DNA of 64,000 bases from Rhynchosporium graminicola (taxonomy: Eukaryota > Ascomycota > Leotiomycetes > Helotiales > Ploettnerulaceae). The notes beneath the pieces are model-generated. The model had not been told where the DNA came from. It was given only the letters and a program-made list of their open reading frames with translations, and made no database searches. Below are positions 12,215 through 22,924 of this stretch, one piece after another. The stretch is taken from contig FJUW01000005.1 of assembly GCA_900074885.1 (NCBI GenBank), forward strand, positions 883,298-947,297, given 5' to 3'. The position numbers and the translations under genes are program-made. Within the stretch, counting starts at the first letter, position 1. Every line of letters begins with the position of its first letter.

Positions 12215-13102
12215 TCATACTCTCTCGCTGACCCAAATCGCCCCTCTACATCCCGCTCTGATTGCACCCGTCAACAAAGCATGAGGTACGGCTTTCTGTG
12301 CATCATTCTCCACTGCATGATCCAGATGCTCCAACTCCTCGTCTCGTATCCTCCTTATATTCCCAATCAACTCCCGTAAATCATCACCTATAACCTCGCC
12401 ATTCTTCTCCATTTCATCAGCCATCTCCAGTAACACCTTTACTTGCTCATTATAATGCGATCCGATCTCTGTTTCTACGGCCTCTGTGCATGCCATCGCT
12501 GCTTCGCGTCCCATGACTGCGGTGCCCCATCCCAATGCTGAAGCGGCAAATGTCCAGAGGGGATACATGGCTGTAGGACGGACGCGGTGCTTTGCGATCA
12601 ACTCGTTGAAGGTCTTGAAATGTCCGGCCTCCTGGTCGTACATGTGTTTCATCAGAGGACGGAGATGCGGGTGGGAGGCGACTACGACCGGACTTTGGGC
12701 GGTATAGATTAGAGTAGCTGCTAATTCACCGGCTTGGTTGACTCGTAGCTATTGTACAGAATGTCAGAAATACAGCGATCTACTTATTTGATCCAGCTTT
12801 GTATCAAGAGCACATACCGCACTATCAAGAAATTGTCGCTGGGCTTGTGATAATGGTTTCCCTCTTGGTGCTGGATCCGCAGCTGCCTCTGGGCCGTCCT
12901 TTATCTTGGTCGTTTGTGATACATAGTGTGTTTCTTCGCCGTTGCGGATATTAGTTGCTTCACTGCTTCGACATTGTGATGTTGATAGGCTGCGAACGGG
13001 GGTCTGTATTGGTTGATGTCTGCGTATTGGGGCAAGATTGCAGATAGGTACTCGGGACGCAGAGACTAACAGGCGTCTAGTTGTTGGTTGGAAAGCCATC
13101 AC
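12215..13102 (-). CDS. COQ7: 5-demethoxyubiquinone hydroxylase, mitochondrial (COQ7/CLK-1), 272 aa
   Basis: Exons are 13102-12818 and 12748-12215, with a 69-bp phase-0 intron (GTATGT donor). The protein is the di-iron hydroxylase that converts demethoxyubiquinone to demethylubiquinone in coenzyme Q synthesis, in the COQ complex on the inner mitochondrial membrane. The first 50 residues are Arg/Ser-rich and lack acidic residues, a typical mitochondrial targeting peptide. Di-iron ligands are visible: E103 (NQAGE), E135 and H138 (DQEAGH), E187 (TEAVETE) and the late DEELEH motif (231-236). Length is normal for fungi with a presequence. Two adjacent ATGs (13102 and 13099) begin the frame; which is used does not matter to function. 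It is convergent with PLD1 (143 bp between stop codons) and divergent from RTF1. Confidence 0.95.
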
Positions 13103-13797
13103 GGTAGTTATTCATGTAACGACTTGTATGAAAGTTGAACTTTGTTATTAAAGTGTCAAGTGCGAGTTGTCTACATTAAACTTCACAAATATCGATGATG
13201 ATGATCTGTAGATAGAGCGCTAGGCGAGGCTGGCTAAAGCATGCGATATTTGCCATTTCGTTCAATATCCCCGAACTCATTTGGGAACTTGAACAAAATC
13301 ATGAGCCCAGGCTGCGATATCACCATAAGACTTCTTGGAAAACATGTTGCTATAAGTTTCTCGATGTCGGAAACTTATTCATGGTATCGCGTTTGCCATA
13401 TGGCATGGAGAGTAATAGCTTTCACACGAGCGAACAAGATGGCCAGCCTTGCGCAAAGAGTGCCGCGCTACGCAGCGGTTACAAGTTAATCCGGTACCGC
13501 TAATTATCAACTGTTGCCGGGATGCGTCTCAAAAGGTGAACACTCCTGTCACAATAGCTAATCAACTTCCTATTGTTCTTCAATTGACTACGGAGTCATA
13601 TTTGGGCCTCTTCCTCCCCCTAGACATCTAATTTCTTACCGCAATTTCGCAACTTGGCTCACTTCTACAAACTCAACCAAACTCGGGAGCACCACCTACC
13701 TGCTCCTGCGCCATCTTGGTACCAGAGCGTCACTTATACTTTCGACCATCGACTTTCCGCTCTGCAGTGAACAGCGAATTCAGACGCGACATACACG
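13103..13797. promoter_or_regulatory. Shared upstream region of the divergent COQ7 and RTF1 genes
   Basis: This 695-bp spacer separates the COQ7 and RTF1 start codons. Short open frames at 13241-13489 and 13449-13631 look random. A CT-rich stretch before the RTF1 start (about 13608-13700) is compatible with a 5' UTR. Confidence 0.4.
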
Positions 13798-15777
13798 ATG
13801 TCACTTTCCGATATCGATGACGAGCTTTTGGCTCTTGCCGGAGATTCCTCCGATGAAGAAGACAATGCGCCAGCAACTGCCACGAAGTCAAGTTCAGGCA
13901 CGCCAGATCAACCAGCTACAGGCAAATCCAGCACAAGCAAAGGCAAGAAGACGGGTCGCACCATTGACGACTCAGAAGAAGAGGGCGAAGCGCAAGTACC
14001 CCGCTGCCCGATGTAACGCGAACACATACTGACTCCTTGTAGTTCATCTGGACGTTCATCCCCCCACTCCCTGCGATCCGGTCCTATGGATGAGTCGGAC
14101 TCCGAGGATGACAGCCCTGCCTTTCAAGATGATGGCGAGAGATACCCCTTCGAGGGCAAGTTCGTTGATGCGAAAGATAAAGCCCAAATCCTCGACATGA
14201 ACGAAATCGAACGCGAGCAGACCCTTGCCGAGCGCGCCCAGGAGGTCGAAAGAGATAGACAGAACAGAGCCCTGCGACAGCTCTTGAAATCCCGAGATCT
14301 TGAGAAGAACCAGAACAAGAAACGCAAAGCTGTAGACTCTGACCTTCAAGAGGATCCTCGCAAGACCCAGCGCCAGCGAACCAAACTTGGTGGTGGTAAG
14401 GTTGGAGAAGCAAGCACTGGAATCGACAGTCTCAAGCGCGCTCGAGCTGAGAAAAATGACCGCCAGCGTCGCCGAGAAGAAGACAAGGATCGCAACAAGG
14501 ATCGCAGTACTGCTCGGGATGACTACTCTGATGGCGATGCAGATGGAGACAGCGAGGTTGAGTGGGATGATGGCAAGTCAAAGAATAAGAAGTCAAAGTC
14601 TCCCGAATATCGCGATGCCGAGCCAGCTTCTCTTGCCGACGTCCAAAAAGTCCGAATCGGCCGCACCAGATTTGCTCAAGTATGCTTCTACCCTGGATTC
14701 GATGAGGCTATGATTGGCTGTTTCGCTCGCATCAGCATTGGTGCTGATAAGGAGACTGGTCAGAACATCTACCGCATGGGTATTATCAAAGGTATGTGGC
14801 AATCATTCAAGGTCTACTTCCTCTACTGACATAATCGAAGGCTTTGCTGAGGATCGTCCATATGCTATCGAATCAGCCACTGGCAAGCTCTTCAAGACCA
14901 CTCAATATGTGCGTGCTGCTCATGGCAAGTCTGAGCGAAACTGGCCGTTCATCAGCTGCTCTGATTCCGGCTTCACCGAGGTGGGTTCCACACCAGTCTT
15001 TTATCAAGTATCGCAGCACTGACAATCACTTAGAGCGAGTGGAATCGGTTCAAAGTTACCTGTCAATCTGAGGGTGTTGCTCTTCCAACCAAGCCGAAGC
15101 TAAACCAGAAGATGGGCGACATTAACAGTCTGATCAACCGCTCCTGGACTGAGGCTGAACTGCAAGAGAAGTTGACCAAGTCTGGGGCCCTGGTCCAGAA
15201 GTTCATTCCTATTGAGCGAAACCGCTTGAATGGCATGATTAAAGAGGCCAGGGCTCGAGGAGACACCGTTAAGGAAGAGGAATACCGCAAAGAGCTTCAG
15301 GCACTCGACGGACCGAAGTTGGCTTACAGCACATCCTTGCAACCATCTCCGAAGAAATCATCCACATCTGCCGGAATTAGTCAACAAGAGCGTTTAGCAA
15401 TTCTCAACCGACAAAACCGCAAAAAGAATGCCGAGGAGGTCCGTCAGGCACAGATCAATGAGCGTCGTGCTGCAAAGCAGATTGAGGCCGCAGTTGCTCG
15501 GGGAGAGGTCGTGACCGAGGACCATTCCCGCCGTCTTAAGACTCGTGCCAAGTTCAAGCACAACGTAGAGGATGCTCTTATTCTCACCAATGACAAGAGC
15601 GGAGCGCAGACCCCTGCTTCTAGCACGCCCAACGTCACTGCCAAAAAGCCATCCACAGCCATTCCTCACCTGCAGAAGCTTCAGGCAGAGAAGAAGGGTA
15701 TACCATCTCTCCGTAGACCATTGATGGATGACGATATCATTGGCTCTCTCGACCTTGGTATCGACATTGAGATATAA
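13798..15777 (+). CDS. RTF1: Paf1 complex subunit RTF1 (Plus3 domain), 608 aa, four exons
   Basis: Exons are 13798-13991, 14043-14791, 14841-14980 and 15034-15777. RTF1 is a nuclear subunit of the Paf1 elongation complex; it promotes H2B ubiquitination and recruits the complex to RNA polymerase II through Spt5. Visible: an acidic Ser/Asp/Glu N-terminus starting MSLSDIDDELLALAGDSSDE; a highly charged coiled region (about 90-250); and the Plus3 domain (about 259-375) with VRIGRTRFAQVCFYPGF, IYRMGIIKGF and NWPFISCSDSGF stretches. A basic helical C-terminus ends in DIIGSLDLGIDIEI. Intron 1 can be put in phase only with a GC-AG boundary (GCAAGT at 13992, TTGTAG ending 14042). It restores the reading EEEGEASSGRSSP. 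The GT at 13996 gives a premature stop, and the GT at 14013 would leave a 30-bp intron. Introns 2 (GTATGT, 49 bp) and 3 (GTGGGT, 53 bp) are ordinary. Confidence 0.94.
13992..14042 (+). other. Non-canonical GC-AG intron in RTF1
   Basis: Donor GCAAGT, branch-like CTGAC at about 14030, acceptor TTGTAG; 51 bp. The choice is forced by reading-frame phase: 194 nt of upstream coding sequence leaves two bases that must be completed by T at 14043. Known GC-AG introns favour exactly this donor hexamer. Confidence 0.8.
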
Positions 15778-18700
15778 AGGTCGACACTTTGCAGTAAATT
15801 TCCTCTGATCACTCGTACTTGCAAATATGATGCGCTCCTCCTAGATGGAACAATCCTCTATTCATTCATATCAACAGAGCTCGGCAAAAGAGCAAGAGAT
15901 ATTGCACAAAAATTATTTCATAGACGGAACACTTCACAGTCGTCTTTTTCTGTTAGATTTTCTTGCTCTGCTTGCTTGCTTAGCTGAAGTTCATCCGTGT
16001 GTCACAAAAGGCAAAAAGATTGTAATGGCATCAAAAGGAGTAGCTGGCATTGCATCAAACGGCGTTCATTCTGCTTTTCTTTACATTTGTACCATTTGAG
16101 AAGCATTCTGATTCCCGATGGACGGGACTACATTGGACTAGGTTGGGCTGGGCTGGGGCGTCTTCTAATCTTATACATGCATGCGTTGCTCTGTATCTTT
16201 GTATCTTTTGGATCGAAATGAAGAAATAAGCGTAATTCTTTGGACTGTGGGCACGTGTGAAGTGAAAGTTTGCTATCCAGTCATATAGAAGCACGTGATC
16301 GATGGTGCAGACCACTGACTGAGTGAATGCTTACCTATACTTGTTGTTTCCAAGACTTTCTTGCGTATCTAAGAAACTCTTCGTGGAGACGTACCTTGAT
16401 AGGGAATACTCTTCTCTCCCAAAGGCTCCCACATATTTCTTTCTCAACTCAAGGTTTGCACCGCGCAGATGCTACTCATTTCAAGTTTCGTTGTTGAGGA
16501 AAGTCAGATTCAAGTGATCTTTTTTTAGGTGACTATTTTGTAATTAGATTTACATGAACAGAGAGAGGCTCATCCTTAGGAATATAGAAGGAGCTGAAAG
16601 CCGGAGGTCATAATCAAGATAGTTCTGCCTTGCTAGAAAGAAGTTTTCGTCAGGTCGTTCGATGGATTGATGTTCTAGAGTGGCTTGATGAGAGGCAGGA
16701 AGCTCCTTTTGTGTTTGGGATCTAGTGCCTGTGAGGTCATGAATGACTTGTATAGATAGATACTACATTTCTAAGGTTTAGGAAGCATTCTTGCGGGGGA
16801 GCTTGGTTTAGGATAAGCGTGTGGGCAGTTTAAAGACAGGTCGGAAAGAATTGAGGATCGCAGGTCCTGGGCTGTACTATTTTGGGAATAGGCTAACCCC
16901 AGTCGCTTCACACTTTTTGTAAGGACTTACTATCTGCAATAGGAGATCTAGATAGTTCGTGCTGGGGTCTAAGGATGTTCTTGAACATTAGTGTGAATAG
17001 CGTGGTAGTACACCTGATATACTTTGAGTAACTCAGAGTTGAGTTAAGTTAAGACTAGGTCTCCATCTTGGACTAGTTTCAGAGTAGATCGAGTAGTATG
17101 TGGTAGCATGAAGTAGGTATGGTAATGTATCAACCTTTGTGCATTAATAAGTAAGCTTAAAAAGATATTGGTCTTGATTATGAGGCTTTAGTCTAGTGGA
17201 TATTAATAAATTATTAGTAAGTGGTACTCTAAGTATAGTCTGCCTTACTTGGAGTACAGTTAAGTTGAGTTCAATACTACCCCAGACTCAACTCAACTCA
17301 ACTCGATCAATATGCTAGTGTGGGGAACGTTGCAAGAGTCTGAACCTAGAACGTCAAGAAGATATTCTTAATGCTGGGAGTTTCCTCAAATCCGAGTTCA
17401 AGGATCAGTCGTCTACAATCCATTGGTGGAGTCCTCCTCCTTGTATACTTTATTCGAGTCATGCAGACTTTCCAAATCTACCTCTGCACTTGCACTTTCA
17501 GTCTGCGCCTTCTTAGACAAGGAGAGCTTATTCAAGGTGGGGTAGAAAGTTGATATCACGAGATGATTGATCCTTGATGAGCTGTGCAAGAGGTATGTTT
17601 GAGGCTTTCACCCCGCGTTTTTTTTTTTTGGAATACTTGTCTCTGATGAGGGGTTTAGTTGCTATTGGATGACGTTATGAAGGCTCAGTGGCGGAATCAA
17701 TTCAAGTGATGCCTGCTACTCTGGGAGACGAGAATTCGTGCGCCATGAAAGAGATTAAGTTCCTTGATTCTAGACTTCGAATCCTACTTTGTGTAAGTCA
17801 AGTCATGGTTTCGCAACATGAAAGTAATCTATTACGTATGCTATAACAGTTTAGCGACTTTTGAATGATATCAAAGCAAAGTCCCAAGTGATTTCTGGGA
17901 CCTTGTATTAAGTCGTTACTGCACGTTTTAAAAGGGAGAATGAGCTTGAACTTCGAAGACTAATATTACTCACCTCGGCCATACGACCTGAATACAAAAC
18001 TACCTGTGAGAATCTAATGGTCCTGAGAAAGGATTGATGGGGTTGGGAATTCAAGAAGTTCTCCTACAACTGTAACTCCTCGAACTATGATATTTATGAC
18101 GTGGACCTGAGTTTACAATATTATACCTTACGAAGCAAGGTTCGACAAGCTTTAATAGATGAATCCTCCACGACTAGTGACACCGGTACATGGATGAGAA
18201 TGCGTCTATTGGGTGCCGGTATAAATCAGAAAGTCTTGATTTGTAGAAGTAGGATCTCGACGAAGTTGGGCTGCAAAGTCAGAATATAAGGTTAACATGG
18301 CATATTGTGGATCTATTTTAACCGAACTTAGTAGTTTATATGATGCAGTAGCACCTTTTTCATGGGTCCCAACAGAGCTTACAACGTTGGACTGTTTTCT
18401 AAACTTGGAATTGTCTCTGAACAGAAACTCGGCAAGAAAAGGGATCAAACAGTGCCACGCGCGAACTAATCATGCGTGCTATCAGATATCAGAATGGAGA
18501 CCAGGGGCTTGTAGATCATCATGTGTTAAAAGCTTAGCAAATCGTAAATGAAAATTATTGACCAGGGCTCGCAGGGACAACGACGTCGTCTCATGATTTG
18601 AGTATAAGTCTGGGGTGTGGACCGAGAGCGGCTACGGATATCGGATCGGGTGGTCGACCCGAAATGTCCCGGGGCAAATTCTTTTTGTGCTCCGTGTTGA

Positions 18701-21700
18701 TTGTGCGAAGGGTCGTGGACGGCGGGGGCTGAGTCGGTTTCAAATGATGGGAAGAGTGTCGTAATTTGTTCTTGGAGAGACCGGATGATGGATCATCCAT
18801 TGCATGACCGGTTAATTTTTCATGCTTCTTTATGTTTGATCATCATAGTAATCGGTTATCAACCGTGGAATCCTTACGGAGTTGTATGGCATGGATCTGG
18901 ATGGTGCGTTACGGTGTAGATATGGATGAGAGGGATTTCAATGGGACGGACTTAATTGTGATCGACTACGATGGGATAGATTTGGCGAGGGAGGATGAGA
19001 CGGAGGAATGATCAGACTAGCGGTATTTCGATATTTATCATGGCGCTGATCCAATTTCCTGGAAGATGAAGCCAGGCACGGACTTGATAAATTTGTTGTC
19101 AGGTCGGACTTCAAGACTAATACGATATTGAACTTTTAATAGTTCTGATATTTTGATTTATGTCTCTAATCACGACTTTTCCTTTTTGTCTTGACTCGTG
19201 AGGAAGTCTAACAAGGCGGGATCCGGGCTCTTGCAGGTACTGCAATGTCTTCTAAGATTTGTGCAGAAGTGGAATTATACGCTACGCTGCCATCAGAGTC
19301 GCGTTGCTCTTTGCACTCGCCAAGTTGCTCAATACTATTTATCATAGCTAGTAGAAAGGCAAAGCCCTATATACCAGGACTTCGAGTCTAAGAAATTCAT
19401 CTCGGGCGAAGTCAACTCAACAACGAAGTAAAGTCATCAAATACTTATACGACTTTGCAAATGCTACCTTAGTAATATTCTACAATGTTTCTCGCAATTC
19501 ACTCCAATACATGATCTTCACAGAATATTACTTAAAAGCTAATTCCGGCCCGAAAAATGCAACCATCGTGCCAGTCAAGTAGCGACTGCGTGGCGAGTGC
19601 GTGTGTGCAAGTCCTGCGGGTTAGCGTGTACTATATATATACTTAGCCGCTTTCTCTCTATACAGAGTTTTTCGGGCAATTTGCACTTAATCTATTATCC
19701 TGCTATCATTACAGTAGTGAGTCTGAGATATAAGATCAAATTTCTTTTTAGATAGGCATCTGTACACGGCTGTTTTGAATCTGAAGAAACTCGGGAGGAC
19801 AAAGTGTGAGATCAAGGCGGGTCGGCTATCACCCGTGCTCGGCTCGCACGGAGCAACTCAACTATATTTGGATCTCTTCAAGGGACACGGTCTTGATACC
19901 CGAAAAACGTGCATTCCACCAACAGCATAACGTTGTTATTCACTTCCCTACGGCAGCAGATGAATCGTTCTGCGGTCGTGTCTCCTTCAGGCTGTGTCAA
20001 GGCACTGTAATCTCATCTCCAGGATATCTAGCAGATTAAAGTCACGTGATATTAGCGAGATTTCTCAGTTTTTTGGATTGAGCTTGTGGGGATGAAACGT
20101 CAGCACTGGCAGGCACTACGGAAGCTTTTTCACGCCACTATTCTAGCCACGATACATTAACAATCAACTACTTCGGAGAGCAGGAGAGCTGATGCTTGCA
20201 CAGCAGCCAGCCTTGAGCTCCTACCAGGAGAAGAGAGATAGAGAAAGAGCAAGAGCGAGGCATCTCATTCCATCCTGCCACGTCCGTCACTCCATCGTCA
20301 TGTATCCAACCCTCAACAGAATACTGTGGTTCGTGCTGCTTTACATTTACATGTGGCTTCTAGACTGCCAAGTATGGTTGATCTTCATGCCCGCATCAGT
20401 GATGGGTCGGCGTTGGTCTGGCTCTAGCTGGCATGAGCACGACCTGGCTGAGCTCTCGCCCGTGTCCTTGCGTCTTCGCTCCTTCTCGAAAGATCGGCTG
20501 AAACGCCCGCAGCCTTAAACGGTGTTCCGACTCTCTGATTGAAGGACGAAGTGTCTGAACTGCTTCAAGACTGTGCGAGCTGGCGTTCTTACGCGGTGCA
20601 GCATCCCAGCGAAACTATTCAGATGCATATCATGAAACACGGGGGTCATGGACTTCAGACCAATCGCGCCCCCTCGGACACTCTCCCACCATTGCCGTTT
20701 CTTCTGACTGGCTTCTCGGTATCACCAAATTCTATTCTGGTTCTGTTCGTCATCCGTCCTGCTGCAGACCGGCACCATCTGATTGAGCGGGTGGAGGCAA
20801 TAGCTGCATCTGTCATCGCCAATCGCACGCAATGGCAATAGTAATAACAAAGCTGCAGAGGCCGGCCGAAAAAAAGGATGAGAATGCTCCGACGCTGCTG
20901 CAGATGCGAGGAAGGAGGGGACGTGAATACATGTGTTGGCAGCTGAGTACTGACTGTACCATGTCTTCATTTTCTGTCTAGATGCTTTACAGCCTGATGC
21001 ATCAGGAATCATTGTTACGGCTGCTCCGTTGCCTATGAGACGAGGCTTCCACTGCAAGGGTGTAGTCTGTACATATTCCATATCACTAAGTACAAATGTG
21101 CCTACTCCTTTAGATGGAGGACTCTCGAAGTGGCAGAGTTGCACTACTACCGCGTCACGATCTCAAGCGTAGCAGCTTCATGCATGCAAGTTCAGTGCAT
21201 ACGAGGCTCCTCAACATGCAGCTCGATTTCGCATAGCTGCATGCTTTATTAGCAATTGCAGCATTTCGAAAGATCTCTCGCCGGTATCGTCGCTAGCTCT
21301 CCCAACTACCGAGCTTTCCCTGCATCTGTCCGTGTGTCTACGGTCAGACGCTGTATGGTTGGTGTCACAAGTGTCCGCCTTAGCCTCACATCAAACATTT
21401 TCTCTCATTTTTAAAAAAACAAATTAACAAATACGTAGTTGATTTTACAGGAGACTAGATGCGTGGGAAGAAGACATGTGCGTGGTTGCTCAACACCCGA
21501 AGTTTCCGAGGTCACTCAAATGTTCCTTCGGCAAGAGCCAGAAAAGAGTGTCAGATTTGACGTCCGGTGTGTGTATCAACAGTGGTTCAGCATAACTTTA
21601 TTCCCTGGGCAGATCCTCAATGTCAGTTCAGACGATTATCTCGTCGTTGGACGATCTTCGTAAGGATTAGGATCCGCTCGAAACGCAATACTCCACAGAC

Positions 21701-22924
21701 TGAATCCACACGGCCTCGTAGCCGCTAGCAAGGGTCTGTCGAGCAGTTCATCGATGGCTTGGCCTGGCCTGATCAAGGGGTGGTTGGCTAGTTATGGACC
21801 AGGCTCTACTCCGAAGTTGGATCAAGTCAGCATGGGTCATGTCCTGCCGTGTGGAGAACTCTCAACGTCAAACACTGGCCGAGTCCCTTTTAGTGGCATA
21901 TCAATGCATTGCAGCACACCTCACCTCTTGCCTTGCTGGAAACTTTTAAATTTGACTGTGGTTGTGCTTCATGCTCATGTCGGTCTCCGCTGGACTTTGT
22001 TTCTTTTCTGCTGCTATTTATTCTCAGCTAGTCGTAATCAAACGTGGCCCGGTTGCTCATGCACACCCGTACGACCTGCCTTACATTGCTCATTAGCTCG
22101 AAGAGGAATAGCATGTTGACTTCGTCCTATCTTTTTGATCTCCTGCCTCCAGTCAAGAGTTCCCATGTGTGTAGCAACTTTAGCTCTGTCCTCATTCGTG
22201 GACTATCGATGTTCATGCAGCAGTACTGAGATTCTGGAGATAATTCACTTAAAGTGTGGTTCGCAATATATTGCTGTGCCTATCTATTTGGTTTCTGCTG
22301 AAGCTTCTTCGTCCAATAGCATTACCCCCACCTGATATGTCCTAACGATATTCCTCTGGAAGTCAATGCCTGGAAGCCCCAACGTTTCGGTTCGAAAACA
22401 CAGATCTTGGTATTGTTTCTTACGGGCGGTGCTAGATCCGTTCTGATAAGCTGGATGTTTAGACGATATCACGATACACTCAAGCTTCACCAAACTGTTT
22501 CGTGTTTCCGATGAGGGAGGTCAATGCAGTTGAACGTCGATCCTACCACAAGTCTCTTACTACTCGCAAGGCACCTCAAGCTTAAATCACGCTGGGCTGT
22601 CAAAGCCACACGCCAAAGTCTATCTGAAGCGAGAGCTGGGCTCTTCAATCAGACCTGCTAGTCAATCAGACTCTTGAAACACCATACTCCGATCATCGTA
22701 GATTGAAACTACATATCCTCGACGTTCCTCTGTCTGACCGGACGTCTTGTGAGGGCTTTTTCGAAAGGTTCATATCGTGATTCCGTCAACCATCATCATC
22801 CATCATCGATACTGATAACAACCAGTCCTTCAATCGACTACAACCACTGAACTGTGCTCATGAGCATACAATCGTAGCTGGTGTAATCATAAGAAGTTCT
22901 ATTCAGTGTCATCAAGCCGACAAT
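15778..22924. other. 7.1-kb region without a supportable gene
   Basis: The first 400 bases are probably the RTF1 3' UTR. The rest has only short overlapping open frames (largest about 140 codons, at 21144-20722 on the minus strand) with no domain, splice pattern or compositional bias that looks coding. I see no tRNA, no obvious transposon frame and no CpA/TpG depletion of the kind found after 50.75 kb. Small GAGTT/AACTC repeats occur around 17030-17305. The downstream part may be a long upstream regulatory region or leader of the gene starting at 22925, which is inferred from position only. Confidence 0.5.
17286..17305. repeat. (ACTCA)n microsatellite
   Basis: Four tandem copies of the pentamer ACTCA (the last with G). 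The reverse complement GAGTT recurs in looser form at about 17030-17050 and 17268-17275, so single-stranded DNA here could fold back on itself. No function is implied. Confidence 0.6.

Noticed and set aside
15845..16099. 84-codon + frame after RTF1
   Set aside because: Lies in the probable 3' UTR, has no domain and no homologue I recognise.
17760..17800. TTCGAAT motif reminiscent of a tRNA T-loop
   Set aside because: Flanking bases do not form the T stem, and no matching acceptor or anticodon arm is present. No tRNA was found anywhere in the window by eye.
20192..20841. Two + frames (108 and 100 codons) in the gene desert
   Set aside because: Composition and content look random, with a minus-strand frame of similar length overlapping; no splice structure or signal peptide of note.
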